DNA of 28,371 nt from a virus. Location: positions 1 through 28,371 of IMG/VR virus record IMGVR_UViG_3300028592_000003. One strand, 5' to 3'. The notes under the pieces are model-generated. The model was not told the origin of the DNA, did not search any database, and saw only the letters and a program-made list of their open reading frames with translations. The position numbers were made by a program, and so were the translations under genes. This document shows, piece after piece, positions 1-6,759 of this stretch; the stretch's first letter is position 1, and every line of letters starts with the position of its first letter.

Positions 1-52
1 ACGGCTTGCCACTTTCGGAGTTCCGCTCCAAAGGGGCGGGGACCCCGGCCAT
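1..52. repeat. Terminal direct repeat, left copy (circular closure)
   Basis: Bases 1-52 are identical to 28320-28371. The repeat lies inside the tail assembly chaperone gene, and the reading frame continues correctly when base 1 is joined to base 28319. It is therefore best read as the overlap of a circular or circularly permuted genome, not as a biological long terminal repeat. The unique length would be 28,319 bp. Confidence 0.93.
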
Positions 53-361
53 CGCGGTGAGCCACGCGCCGATGATGGTGAGGACGAAGTCGGTGTCGAG
101 CTTCTTCAGTCCGTCACGGTTGGTGGGAACGGTCCGTACGCCGTCTTCGGTCAGCTCTTCGAGGTTCCAGGAGACGAGGCACCCGATGAAGATGTCGAAC
201 ATCTTCTCGGTGTCCTCGACGCTTTCCTGGGTCAGCGACTGAATCCGCTGGATCTCCAGGTAGCCGCCGAGCGGAAGACCGCGCATCGACACCTGGAGAC
301 CTTCGTATTCGCGCCCTTCGAACTTCAGGTCGTACGTCTTGGGTGTGAGCAGAAATCCCAT
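1..361 (-). CDS. Tail assembly chaperone (gpG-like), 5' part of a gene crossing the circle junction
   Basis: The ATG at 361 follows a GGAG ribosome site. The frame runs to base 1 and continues from 28319 to a TAG at 28267-28269, giving a 137-residue protein. It begins MGFLLTPKTYDLKFEGREY. It lies between the second major tail protein and the tape measure gene, which is the position of the lambda G/T chaperones in siphoviruses. Those proteins coat the tape measure during tail assembly and are not in the mature virion. A slippery heptamer at 29-35 allows a -1 shift to a 187-residue long form. Identification rests on position, size and the frameshift, because these proteins are poorly conserved. 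Confidence 0.85.
   Translation of the reverse strand, partial: MGFLLTPKTYDLKFEGREYEGLQVSMRGLPLGGYLEIQRIQSLTQESVEDTEKMFDIFIGCLVSWNLEELTEDGVRTVPTNRDGLKKLDTDFVLTIIGAWLTAMAGVPAPLERNSESGKP
29..35 (-). other. Programmed -1 ribosomal frameshift slippery site
   Basis: On the minus strand the in-frame reading is GCC CCT TTG GAG, which contains the heptamer C CCT TTG of the form X XXY YYZ. Slipping back one base gives CCC TTT in the new frame. The -1 frame is open from here to 28118 and encodes a coherent acidic and hydrophobic domain, while the zero frame stops at 28267. The same heptamer is at 28348-28354 in the right terminal copy. This matches the G/GT arrangement of lambda and many siphoviruses. 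Slippage itself is inferred. Confidence 0.82.
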
Positions 362-391
362 GGGAGTCTCCTTGCGTGAGTCAGGTACATG

Positions 392-408
392 TCATCTCAA
401 AGAGATGA
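392..408 (-). other. Short hairpin between major tail protein and tail chaperone genes
   Basis: TCATCTC-AAA-GAGATGA is a perfect 7-bp stem with a 3-nt loop. It starts directly at the stop codon of the upstream tail gene and ends about 30 nt before the chaperone ATG. It could be a weak attenuator or an RNA-processing site that lowers chaperone expression relative to the tail protein. No T-run follows, so a full terminator is doubtful. Confidence 0.4.
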
Positions 409-816
409 TCATGCCCACAGGGGCACCGTTCCGTCCGCCAGGACTCCGGGAACGGAGAACGTCAGCTCACCGCTGTCGGACCGGCTGAGCGGGTAGTCCG
501 TGAACAGGCACTCGTTGGCGAGGGTCTGACCGGACACCGTCAGGGTGACGGTGCGCGCCACGCTCGTACTCGGGACCGTCTTGAAGACGTCGTGGCTCAT
601 GTTCGAGGCGTCGTTGAAGACGCCGTTGAACGTCACCGAGAAGTCCGCCAGCAGGAGGAGCCTCTCGTACGCGCTCTTGTCGATGCCGGTCACGTCCTGC
701 ACGCCACGCGGGGTGGCGAACTGGAGGGACGTGAAGTCGTTCTTGATGGCGCGCACCGTACCCGCCGCATCGTCGACCGATGCGGTGGACCAGCCGAGCC
801 CGTTTTCCTTGCTCAT
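409..816 (-). CDS. Major tail protein paralogue 2 (short form)
   Basis: 135 residues; the ATG at 816 is preceded by AAGGAGG with 7-nt spacing. The protein begins MSKENGLGW and contains VTGIDKSAYERL near residue 40. That matches VTGINKSAYERI in the 251-residue protein at 1288-2043, so the two are paralogues. A tail-tube role is inferred from position just upstream of the chaperone and tape measure genes, and from a small beta-rich composition without membrane segments. The central and C-terminal parts also correspond between the copies (MSHDVF versus KSHPVL; GELTFSVP versus GAVTFSLQ). Which copy forms the tube and which caps or decorates it cannot be told here. Confidence 0.75.
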   Translation of the reverse strand: MSKENGLGWSTASVDDAAGTVRAIKNDFTSLQFATPRGVQDVTGIDKSAYERLLLLADFSVTFNGVFNDASNMSHDVFKTVPSTSVARTVTLTVSGQTLANECLFTDYPLSRSDSGELTFSVPGVLADGTVPLWA

Positions 817-838
817 GATGTGTCCTCCTTTGTCCTAT

Positions 839-1288
839 TCAGCCGCGCTGGTTGAGGCGGGCGATCTCTTCCTGATGAGTCGCGAAGTCGTCGACCCACT
901 GGTCCGGCCGGTCGTACGTACGACGCATCCCGTCCGGGCTGCCCCGGTGGTCACCGTTCCTGCGCACGAACAGTTCCTCGCGTTCGATGCGCTTCCTGTG
1001 CTGCCGGAAGCACGACTGTCCCGCCTTGAACGAGAACGTCGTCAGACCGTCGGGCCTCTTGGATTCCGAATAGGAGCGGCGGGCGTCCTTGCGGATGTAG
1101 TGCGCCTGTCGCTGCCCCAGCGGTGTGCTCTCGTCCACGTTCGTGTCCCAGCCGTTCACGTGGGCAGCGCATTCCACCTCGGCGCAGGTGGCGTCCTGCC
1201 AGTGCGTGGACGTCGGGGCCACGATGCCGAAAGTCTGGTAGCCGTGCACAGGCATCTTCGGCTCGATGCGGTTCATCTCGTACGCCAT
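839..1288 (-). CDS. Conserved hypothetical protein encoded between the two major tail genes
   Basis: 149 residues, beginning MAYEMNRIEPKMPVHGYQTF. Its ATG overlaps the stop codon of the preceding tail gene (ATGA), so translation is coupled. It contains a C-x4-C pair (TCAEVEC, about residues 34-39) and a later CFRQH, which could form a metal site, and it ends with a charged helix (DDFATHQEEIARLNQ). I recall similar proteins as a conserved unknown in the tail regions of Streptomyces prophages, but no function is known to me. A virion or tail-assembly role is suggested only by location. Confidence 0.72.
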   Translation of the reverse strand: MAYEMNRIEPKMPVHGYQTFGIVAPTSTHWQDATCAEVECAAHVNGWDTNVDESTPLGQRQAHYIRKDARRSYSESKRPDGLTTFSFKAGQSCFRQHRKRIEREELFVRRNGDHRGSPDGMRRTYDRPDQWVDDFATHQEEIARLNQRG

Positions 1289-2043
1289 CAGAAGGTCACC
1301 CCTTCCGTGGTGTTCTTGACGACGGACACCGCGAACGACAGGGATGTGAACCCGGCCGACGTCGTCGTCACAGCACGCACGTACCGACGGATGGTCGATG
1401 TGTTCGAGATGGAGATCCGCTCCGAGGTCGGCCCGGCAGTGATCTCGGTGAACGAAAGCCCCGTCACGTCGGAGAACGACGAGTTGTCGGCGGAGTCCTG
1501 GATCTTCACGGTGACATCGGTACCGGTGAACTCGGTCACCTGGAGGTATGCCTGGCCGCCGAAAGAGAGCGACTCGGTGGTGTCGATCCCCGTTCCGTTC
1601 GTGGCGGCCGTGTCTGTGCGCGTCCCGGCGGTGAGGAGACTCCCCCACTCCAGCCCGTATCCGTTCGCCTGAGCCTGGAGGGAGAAGGTGACCGCTCCGT
1701 CGTCTCCCCGGTTGCCGTCGTAGTTGATCTGCTTGGAGACCATCGCGGCGGCAGGGCTGCCGAGCGCGGTGCCTCGGCAGTAAAGGACGTGTACGTCGGC
1801 CGTAGGGAGAGCGCTCAGTACGGGGTGGGACTTGTCCGTGTCCGGGTTGAAGTAGCTCGTCCATTCGATACGGCCGTCCCGGATTCCTCCGATACGTTCG
1901 TACGCGGACTTGTTGATTCCGGTGACGTCGATGGTTGCAGGACCACCACCGATGGCCCCGAGTGACTGAGTGTCACCGGAGAGGTCGTATCCGCCGACGT
2001 AGAGCGCGTCGCCGAGTCCCGACTGCTTGCTCAAGGTAGTCAC
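1288..2043 (-). CDS. Major tail protein paralogue 1 (long form)
   Basis: 251 residues if read from GTG at 2043. TTG at 2034 is an attractive alternative: it gives an N-terminus (LSKQSGLG) aligning with its paralogue (MSKENGLG) and sits 5 nt after GGGGTGA. The first ~145 residues match the protein at 409-816, including VTGINKSAYERI. The C-terminal ~100 residues are an additional beta-rich domain (LQVTEFTGTDVTVKIQDSAD onward). This layout fits a tube protein with an Ig-like or decoration-type C-terminal extension. It follows the tail terminator gene, the usual siphovirus position for a major tail protein. Fold and role are inferred from order and composition. Confidence 0.75.
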   Translation of the reverse strand: MTTLSKQSGLGDALYVGGYDLSGDTQSLGAIGGGPATIDVTGINKSAYERIGGIRDGRIEWTSYFNPDTDKSHPVLSALPTADVHVLYCRGTALGSPAAAMVSKQINYDGNRGDDGAVTFSLQAQANGYGLEWGSLLTAGTRTDTAATNGTGIDTTESLSFGGQAYLQVTEFTGTDVTVKIQDSADNSSFSDVTGLSFTEITAGPTSERISISNTSTIRRYVRAVTTTSAGFTSLSFAVSVVKNTTEGVTF

Positions 2044-2050
2044 CCCCTCC

Positions 2051-2512
2051 TTACGGGACCTGGTCCCAGTTGTCGTTGATGAGCAGCGGCACGGTGATGT
2101 CCATGACGCGCATGATCTGGTTGCTGTCGATCTGGAGGTAGCCGGTCTCGGCGGACAGTCCGGAACCGGTGCGGCCCAGTAGGTCGATCGATTCCACGGC
2201 ACCGCTGAGCGTGTAGTCGCTGCTGAAGGAGTTCATGACGGCGTCCGTAGCGCGCAGCAGCGACAGGTCGATGTCGTCCTGGGGGTCCGTGAGCATCGGC
2301 AGCAGCAGGCGGATCGACAGTTCGATGCGTACGGACGTCTTGCTCAGCCCGGAGTTGGCGGGGGACGGGCCGACCGAGTTGACCCAGACGGACGCCGTGA
2401 GTCCCTTCTTCGGCGTGGACTTCGGCTCGTGCGTGGTGACCGTGCTGAAAATGCCAAGGCGCTTCAGGTGCGAGGAGACTTCCGAGACGATCCCGGTGAC
2501 GTCGAGGCTCAT
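2051..2512 (-). CDS. Tail terminator / tail completion-like protein
   Basis: 153 residues; the ATG at 2512 overlaps the stop of the preceding gene (ATGA) and follows GGGAGG at 5-nt spacing. It begins MSLDVTGIVSEVSSHLKRLG. It has a helical start and a mixed middle with SVRIELSIRLLLPM, and ends at NDNWDQVP. The size and its place between a head-closure protein and the major tail protein match the tail terminator, which caps the tail tube and joins it to the head. No diagnostic motif is visible, so the call rests on synteny. Confidence 0.62.
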   Translation of the reverse strand: MSLDVTGIVSEVSSHLKRLGIFSTVTTHEPKSTPKKGLTASVWVNSVGPSPANSGLSKTSVRIELSIRLLLPMLTDPQDDIDLSLLRATDAVMNSFSSDYTLSGAVESIDLLGRTGSGLSAETGYLQIDSNQIMRVMDITVPLLINDNWDQVP

Positions 2513-2883
2513 CCAAGCCTCCCGATGTACCGGCGAAGGACACGGTCCGCGATGGCCGAGGCGCGACGATTGGTGATCTGTGCAGCCCGCCGGAACATGA
2601 AGTAGCCCTTGAAACGGGTGCGATGGCGGTTCTTGCCGGACTCCAGCCACGGACCGTAGGCGACCTGGGAGTCGTCGACCTGCCAGTAACCGCCTGCCTG
2701 GTGGCGGCGTATCTGGGACTGGTAGTAGCCGGTCGGGTTCTTCAGAACGCGCGCCAGGCGCATCTGGACCTGGTCCTCGGCGAAGATGGCGATCTCTCGC
2801 TCGATGTCCCGGGAAGCCTGACCGAGAATGCGTACACCCCTACCGTCGAGCATGGGTCCGTCGGAATGCATGTGGACGCCCAT
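2509..2883 (-). CDS. Head-closure / neck protein (HK97 gp10-like position)
   Basis: 124 residues from ATG at 2883, preceded by GGCGG; the upstream stop is two bases away. The protein is basic and rich in Arg and Gln (VQMRLARVLKNPTGYYQSQ). Its motif GYWQVDDSQVAYGPWLESG, around residues 65-83, resembles the 'Y..Y.E.G' region of minor tail and neck proteins. It lies between the connector and tail terminator genes, as expected for a protein closing the head-tail channel. Function is inferred from order and that weak motif. Confidence 0.58.
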   Translation of the reverse strand: MGVHMHSDGPMLDGRGVRILGQASRDIEREIAIFAEDQVQMRLARVLKNPTGYYQSQIRRHQAGGYWQVDDSQVAYGPWLESGKNRHRTRFKGYFMFRRAAQITNRRASAIADRVLRRYIGRLG

Positions 2884-2884
2884 G

Positions 2885-3934
2885 TCACACCGCCCCGACC
2901 CGGCCAACGCGCCCATGGGAACGCAGCACGGACTTCCTCAGGTCGACCAGGCCACGGGCCGTGGTGTCCCTCTCCCGTTCGGCTTGCCCGGAGACGCGTG
3001 CGTACGCAGCGTTCGCCTGCTCCAGGTTGTTGAGCGCTTCGGCCATCGCCAGTTCGCGGACCTGGCCCGGGACGTCCCACCGGTGAACCGTCGCGCCAGT
3101 GTCATGGGTTGCCGCTGTCGTACCCAGAGCGCCACGGGTGACGGTGAGGGTGCGGTAGGCGTAGACCGTCGTACCCGAGGCGTGCGCGGCCAGGGTGGAA
3201 CCGTCCCACGCCCTGATCACGGTAAGCGCGTTGCCGGAGATGTCCACGATCCGCATGCGCTCGGAGCCGATCAGGAGCGTCTCCTCCACGGAGAACTCGG
3301 TGCCGTCGCTGACCGATACGGTGACGCCGCTGTCCAGGCCGTCGAGGTCTGCCTGGAGGGTCTGCCCGGTGGAGAGGGTGGTCCTGTTGGTGACCAGCAT
3401 GCGCTCCGAGTCGACCTTCAGGACGCTGCCTACCCCGATCTGGGCTGAGGTAGGGCCGTCCACGTCCACGCCCGTCTCAGAGGCGTCCAGGGCCGCGACG
3501 ATGGTGCCGACGGCGGTGGTGTCGTCGCTGTAGCCCCAGGTGCCAGTGATCGCGATGGACCGCTGCCAGGTGTCGTCGGAGGAGAACGTTGCCGCCGACC
3601 CCATGTCGATCTCGACGCGGTCGTACGGGGGACCAGAGTTGATGGGCTCCAGGAAGTAGTCCGACGCGGAGAGCGCTACGCCACCAGACGTGACGCTGGT
3701 GACGGAGATCAGGTCGTTCTCGTCCAGCCAGAGACGCCATGCTCGGGCGTACTGCTGGTTGGGCCAGTTGAAGTAGCGGGTGGCGAGGACGGGCGCGAAG
3801 GTACGGCGAAGGAACCCTTCGACCGACCGCGATGCGGACTCGATCGCTCGGTCAACCTGCGCGTTGTTCCGCGCGGTTTCCTTCATGTCAGCGGAGAACT
3901 TCACGTCCTCACGCGTGACCAGCCATACGCCCAT
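2885..3934 (-). CDS. Head-tail connector / adaptor protein
   Basis: 349 residues from ATG at 3934, overlapping the stop of the endonuclease gene (ATGA). The ribosome site AAGGTGG lies inside the last codons of that gene. The first ~150 residues look like a gp6-type adaptor: a helical start with REDVKFSADMKETARNNAQV and RAIESASRSVEGFLRRTF, then the RYF and WLDENDLISVTSVTSGG strand region. An inserted beta-rich segment of about 130 residues follows (VDVDGPTSAQIGVGSVLKVD onward), with two repeated 'GS-ERM-V' units (LKVDSERMLV, LIGSERMRIV). A C-terminal helix follows. At 349 residues it is much longer than typical ~100-residue adaptors, so it may also act as a neck decoration. Role inferred from order and fold pattern. 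Confidence 0.66.
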   Translation of the reverse strand: MGVWLVTREDVKFSADMKETARNNAQVDRAIESASRSVEGFLRRTFAPVLATRYFNWPNQQYARAWRLWLDENDLISVTSVTSGGVALSASDYFLEPINSGPPYDRVEIDMGSAATFSSDDTWQRSIAITGTWGYSDDTTAVGTIVAALDASETGVDVDGPTSAQIGVGSVLKVDSERMLVTNRTTLSTGQTLQADLDGLDSGVTVSVSDGTEFSVEETLLIGSERMRIVDISGNALTVIRAWDGSTLAAHASGTTVYAYRTLTVTRGALGTTAATHDTGATVHRWDVPGQVRELAMAEALNNLEQANAAYARVSGQAERERDTTARGLVDLRKSVLRSHGRVGRVGAV

Positions 3935-4371
3935 CACGCCACCTTCTTCCGACGGCGGTTGGCCTCGGCCACGTTCTCGGAACGCGTGAGCCATCGGCAG
4001 TTACCCGGCTCGTAGTTGCCGTCGTTGTCGATGCGGTCGACTTGGTAGTCGGAGCTGGGGCGCTCGCCCATGTCCGCGAGGAAGTTCTCGAGCTTCATCC
4101 AGCGTTCGCAGACCGAGATGCCTCGACCCCCGTAGTTCTTGTACGAGGGGACGCTCGGGTACCGGCAGCGGGCAATCATGCTCTGCCATGAGGTGTACGT
4201 CGGGGAACGGCGAACCTTCCCGTCTACGACCTCTGTGTGGCCGTGCTTGGTAGCACTCTGTCGCGCGAGCTGCTTGTGCACAGCCGTGCGCGTGTATCCG
4301 CTGACCGGCACCTTTGACTCGCTTTCTGTCCTACGGGCCAGGCCCGAGGTGCTGCATGTTGAGTTGTCCAT
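3934..4371 (-). CDS. HNH-type homing endonuclease-like protein inserted in the structural operon
   Basis: 145 residues. The conserved block is from about residue 58: SPTYTSWQSMIARC, then YKNYGGRGISVCERW, FLADMGERP, VDRIDNDGNYEPGNCRW. This pattern belongs to a widespread family of free-standing phage endonucleases usually annotated HNH; H, D, N and R candidates for the active site are present. Such genes spread by cutting alleles that lack them. Here it separates the zinc-ribbon gene from the connector gene, a place where siphoviruses normally have none, and overlaps the connector by ATGA. The ATG at 4371 has no ribosome site; the N-terminal ~45 residues look unconserved, so the true start is uncertain. 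The exact catalytic class was not verified. Confidence 0.78.
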   Translation of the reverse strand: MDNSTCSTSGLARRTESESKVPVSGYTRTAVHKQLARQSATKHGHTEVVDGKVRRSPTYTSWQSMIARCRYPSVPSYKNYGGRGISVCERWMKLENFLADMGERPSSDYQVDRIDNDGNYEPGNCRWLTRSENVAEANRRRKKVA

Positions 4372-4379
4372 GACAATGC

Positions 4380-4395
4380 TAGCGCCAAAGCGCTA
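4380..4395 (-). other. Small palindrome just upstream of the endonuclease start
   Basis: TAGCGC-CAAA-GCGCTA forms a 6-bp stem with a 4-nt loop, ending 8 nt before the endonuclease ATG. With the larger hairpin beside it, it could hide or insulate the endonuclease gene. It could also be a regulator site. Confidence 0.4.
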
Positions 4396-4397
4396 TC

Positions 4398-4446
4398 TCA
4401 CGCCAGGTCCGCCCCCCACTGCCTAGGGGCGACGGACCTGGCGTGA
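4398..4446 (-). terminator. Strong intra-operon hairpin between capsid and endonuclease/connector genes
   Basis: A 14-bp perfect stem (TCACGCCAGGTCCG at 4398-4411 pairs with 4433-4446) encloses a 21-nt loop that can pair further (CCCC/GGGG). It lies 8 nt past the stop of the zinc-ribbon gene. The reverse-strand sequence after it has no clear T-run, so it may terminate only partly or act as an RNA-stability element. It would separate highly expressed capsid genes from the downstream neck and tail genes. Confidence 0.6.
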
Positions 4447-4453
4447 AATCATG

Positions 4454-4780
4454 TCACTTAGCCGTCCTGCGGCCAGAAGTAGTGCTCTTCGAAGGGGCAG
4501 AAGAGATTTCCGCGTCCGCCTTCGACGAGCGGCGTTCCGTCGTACGGGCAGGATTGCGGGGCGCTTCCTCGCTCTTCGTCGAGGAGCTGTCGGTCGAGCT
4601 GGGCGATTCCGATGAGGGTTTCCCAGGCCACTCCTCCACCTCCCCGGCGTGGGACGGCCCGGTGTGGACCGTGATCTTGGGCATTCCGGTCTCCTCATGG
4701 TCCGTGGACTGGCAGTGGGGGCAGGCCAGGAGCCCCACGGCGAACACCGTGGGGCACTCCTGGCAGGTGCGTGTCGCCAC
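4454..4780 (-). CDS. Small zinc-ribbon protein with disordered acidic tail
   Basis: 108 residues from GTG at 4780. The first ~25 residues carry two CxxC pairs (CQEC and CPHC), a typical treble-clef or zinc-ribbon pattern. The rest is low complexity, rich in Ser, Thr, Glu and Lys, and probably disordered. The gene follows the capsid accessory gene by 8 nt and is in the same operon. A role in head assembly or scaffolding is possible but unsupported. No known name. Confidence 0.7.
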   Translation of the reverse strand: MATRTCQECPTVFAVGLLACPHCQSTDHEETGMPKITVHTGPSHAGEVEEWPGKPSSESPSSTDSSSTKSEEAPRNPARTTERRSSKADAEISSAPSKSTTSGRRTAK

Positions 4781-4788
4781 GGGCTGCC

Positions 4789-5307
4789 TCAGCTCAGGGG
4801 GGCGCGCATGTTGGCGGGCTTGCGCTTCACCTCAAGGCCGTGCAGGAGGTACAGCACGCCGCCCAGCTGGGCGTTGGTGCCGACGTCCCCGACGTCCAGG
4901 GAGACGTAGCTGTAGCCGTCCGAGAGCTGCTCTGCACGAACCTCGATCGCGAGGATCTGCTGGGACTCGGCGGAGGTACCAGCGCCGCCAGGGTCGGCGA
5001 TGGTGGCGGCTGCGGACTGCGTGACGCGGGACCAGGTCTCGGTGCCCGCCAGGGTGGTCGCCGACTTCAGGTAGTAGTGGTCGATGACCGCGAGGTTCGA
5101 CGTGGTGCCACCCGAGGAAGCGGTGTGCTGCTTCAGGGTGACGGTCGGGTCGTCTCCGGCGGTGCCTGCGCCCTTGAGGACGAGGATGGTCACGCCGGTC
5201 GCGTCCTTGAGGGAGACGCGCTTGCCAGTGGCGGCGGCGGACGACAGGTCGACGGGGGCAGCGCCGACAGAGACGTCGAACAGGTTGCCCAGTGCTTCGA
5301 TGGCCAT
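4789..5307 (-). CDS. Probable capsid accessory / decoration protein
   Basis: 172 residues; ATG at 5307 preceded by AAGGAG. It begins MAIEALGNLFDVSVGAAPVD and is Gly-, Ser-, Thr- and Val-rich with a beta-strand pattern, no membrane segment and no Cys. It lies directly downstream of the major capsid gene, separated by GC-rich hairpins. The middle part (TVTLKQHTASSGGTTSNLAV, then WSRVTQSAAATIAD) resembles phage structural proteins with a jelly-roll or Ig-like fold. A virion role is likely from position; whether it decorates the capsid is an inference. Confidence 0.6.
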   Translation of the reverse strand: MAIEALGNLFDVSVGAAPVDLSSAAATGKRVSLKDATGVTILVLKGAGTAGDDPTVTLKQHTASSGGTTSNLAVIDHYYLKSATTLAGTETWSRVTQSAAATIADPGGAGTSAESQQILAIEVRAEQLSDGYSYVSLDVGDVGTNAQLGGVLYLLHGLEVKRKPANMRAPLS

Positions 5308-5329
5308 GATGGCTCCTTCTGACTGTGTA

Positions 5330-5381
5330 CGGCGGCGGGGGCGTCACTGCCCGCCGCCGGGCCCGGCGAGATGTACTCGCC
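5330..5381 (-). terminator. Tandem GC-rich hairpins after the major capsid gene
   Basis: Two stems are packed into the 87-nt gap. CGGCGGCGGG (5330-5339) pairs with 5350-5359, and GGCGAG (5365-5370) pairs with 5376-5381. A 12-bp palindrome GCCGGGCCCGGC sits at 5356-5367, between and overlapping them. Structures at this point often protect capsid mRNA or reduce read-through. No T-run is seen. Confidence 0.5.
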
Positions 5382-5394
5382 TGGCCGGGGGGTG

Positions 5395-6759
5395 TCAGCT
5401 GCGGGTCGCGAGCTGGACGAACGGCGACAGGGTGCTGCCGTTGTTCTTCGGGGTGATCGCCGTCTGGAGCCACGGGCGGCCGTCCACGCGCTCGACGATC
5501 TTGAACGCGGTCTTGTCCGAGCTGAACTTGAAGTGCGGGGACGAGGTCGCCGTCATCGACTGGCGGTCGCCGATGATGTAGTACGACAGGTCGACGTAGT
5601 TGATGTCACCGGCGGTGCCCAGCTGGGAGACCTTCTCGGAGACGATGACCGGGCGGCCCAGGATGGTCATCGGGGCGTCACCCGCGCCGTTCTGGAGCCA
5701 GATCGCGGAGCCGCCGGTGCCCACGTTCAGGGCCATCGTGGCGAGCTGCGGGAAGGTGTCCGGGGAGACGATCCACACGGCGTTGCGGTGGGACGACGGC
5801 AGCATGCGGGCGTACATCTTGACGATGTTCTCCCACTGGATCGTCGCAGCCGCCTGGCCGGACTCCTTGGCGACCGTGACAGCCGCACCGGCGTTGAGGA
5901 AGCCCTTGGGCTGGCCCGTGCCGGAGCCGGAGATGAAGGCGTCGTCCTCGTACCAGGCCATCGCCTCGGGGAAGGTCTGGTCGAAGAAGGAACCGAACGC
6001 GGTGGCGTCGGCCATCAGCTCGTTGGGGACCTCGGCGTAGCCGGTGAGCTTCTTGGCCTCCAGGACCATCTGGCCGAAGGACGCCTGCGACTCCGTGAAG
6101 GTCGCGCCCTCCTCGGTCCAGTAGCAGACGATGCCGCCGAAGACGGAGGAGACGTTGGAGCTGGAGTCGACCATCGGGATCGGCAGTCGCAGGGACTCCA
6201 TCGGGATCACGCGGGCGCGCGAGCGGACGATGGAGTTCTCCAGGGACAGCGAGAGGATCTCCGACCGGAGGGTCTCCGGGATCAGGAAGCCACCGTCGGC
6301 GGGCACGGTGCTGCCGAAGGAGTTCTGGACCTTCTTGATCTGGGCGGCCTTGTTCTCCAGGTCGCCGGAGTTGGACAGGGTGTCCCGGTGGTGCCAGATG
6401 CTCTGGAAGAACTCGGCCGGGCCGTCCATGATGTTGTCGATCGCGGCACCCGGTGCGCGCTTGTTGTACGCGGCACCCTTGCGCGCGGTGAACCCGCCGC
6501 CGTTGTTCTTCAGGGCGGCCTGGTTGAGGCGCTTCACCTCGTTGGTGACCTTGTCCTGGCCGAGCATCTCGGCGACGGTCAGCGCAGTCTGCTGGCGGAC
6601 CTGCTCGCCCAGCTCCTTGTCCTTGTTGTGGACATGGCGGGCGTAGTTCTCCATGAACTCGGAGAACTGGCCTTCCTTCATGACGTTCTGGAGCTTGCTG
6701 GTGTCGCCCAGCATTTCCTCCAGCTCCGCCGCGTTGGTCGGAATGACGGTCTTAGCCAC
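5395..6759 (-). CDS. Major capsid protein, HK97 fold
   Basis: 454 residues; GTG at 6759 follows AAGGAGG at 7-nt spacing and overlaps the protease stop by 8 nt. The first ~140 residues are helical and charged, like the delta/scaffold region removed in HK97-type heads. The mature domain probably begins near the SFGSTVPADGGFLIPETLRS region. The SFGSTVPADGGFLIPE motif and the later GTGQPKGFLNA and WIVSPDTFPQL segments are typical of phage major capsid proteins of this family. The adjacent protease would cut the N-terminal region. Exact cleavage site not determined. Confidence 0.95.
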   Translation of the reverse strand: MAKTVIPTNAAELEEMLGDTSKLQNVMKEGQFSEFMENYARHVHNKDKELGEQVRQQTALTVAEMLGQDKVTNEVKRLNQAALKNNGGGFTARKGAAYNKRAPGAAIDNIMDGPAEFFQSIWHHRDTLSNSGDLENKAAQIKKVQNSFGSTVPADGGFLIPETLRSEILSLSLENSIVRSRARVIPMESLRLPIPMVDSSSNVSSVFGGIVCYWTEEGATFTESQASFGQMVLEAKKLTGYAEVPNELMADATAFGSFFDQTFPEAMAWYEDDAFISGSGTGQPKGFLNAGAAVTVAKESGQAAATIQWENIVKMYARMLPSSHRNAVWIVSPDTFPQLATMALNVGTGGSAIWLQNGAGDAPMTILGRPVIVSEKVSQLGTAGDINYVDLSYYIIGDRQSMTATSSPHFKFSSDKTAFKIVERVDGRPWLQTAITPKNNGSTLSPFVQLATRS

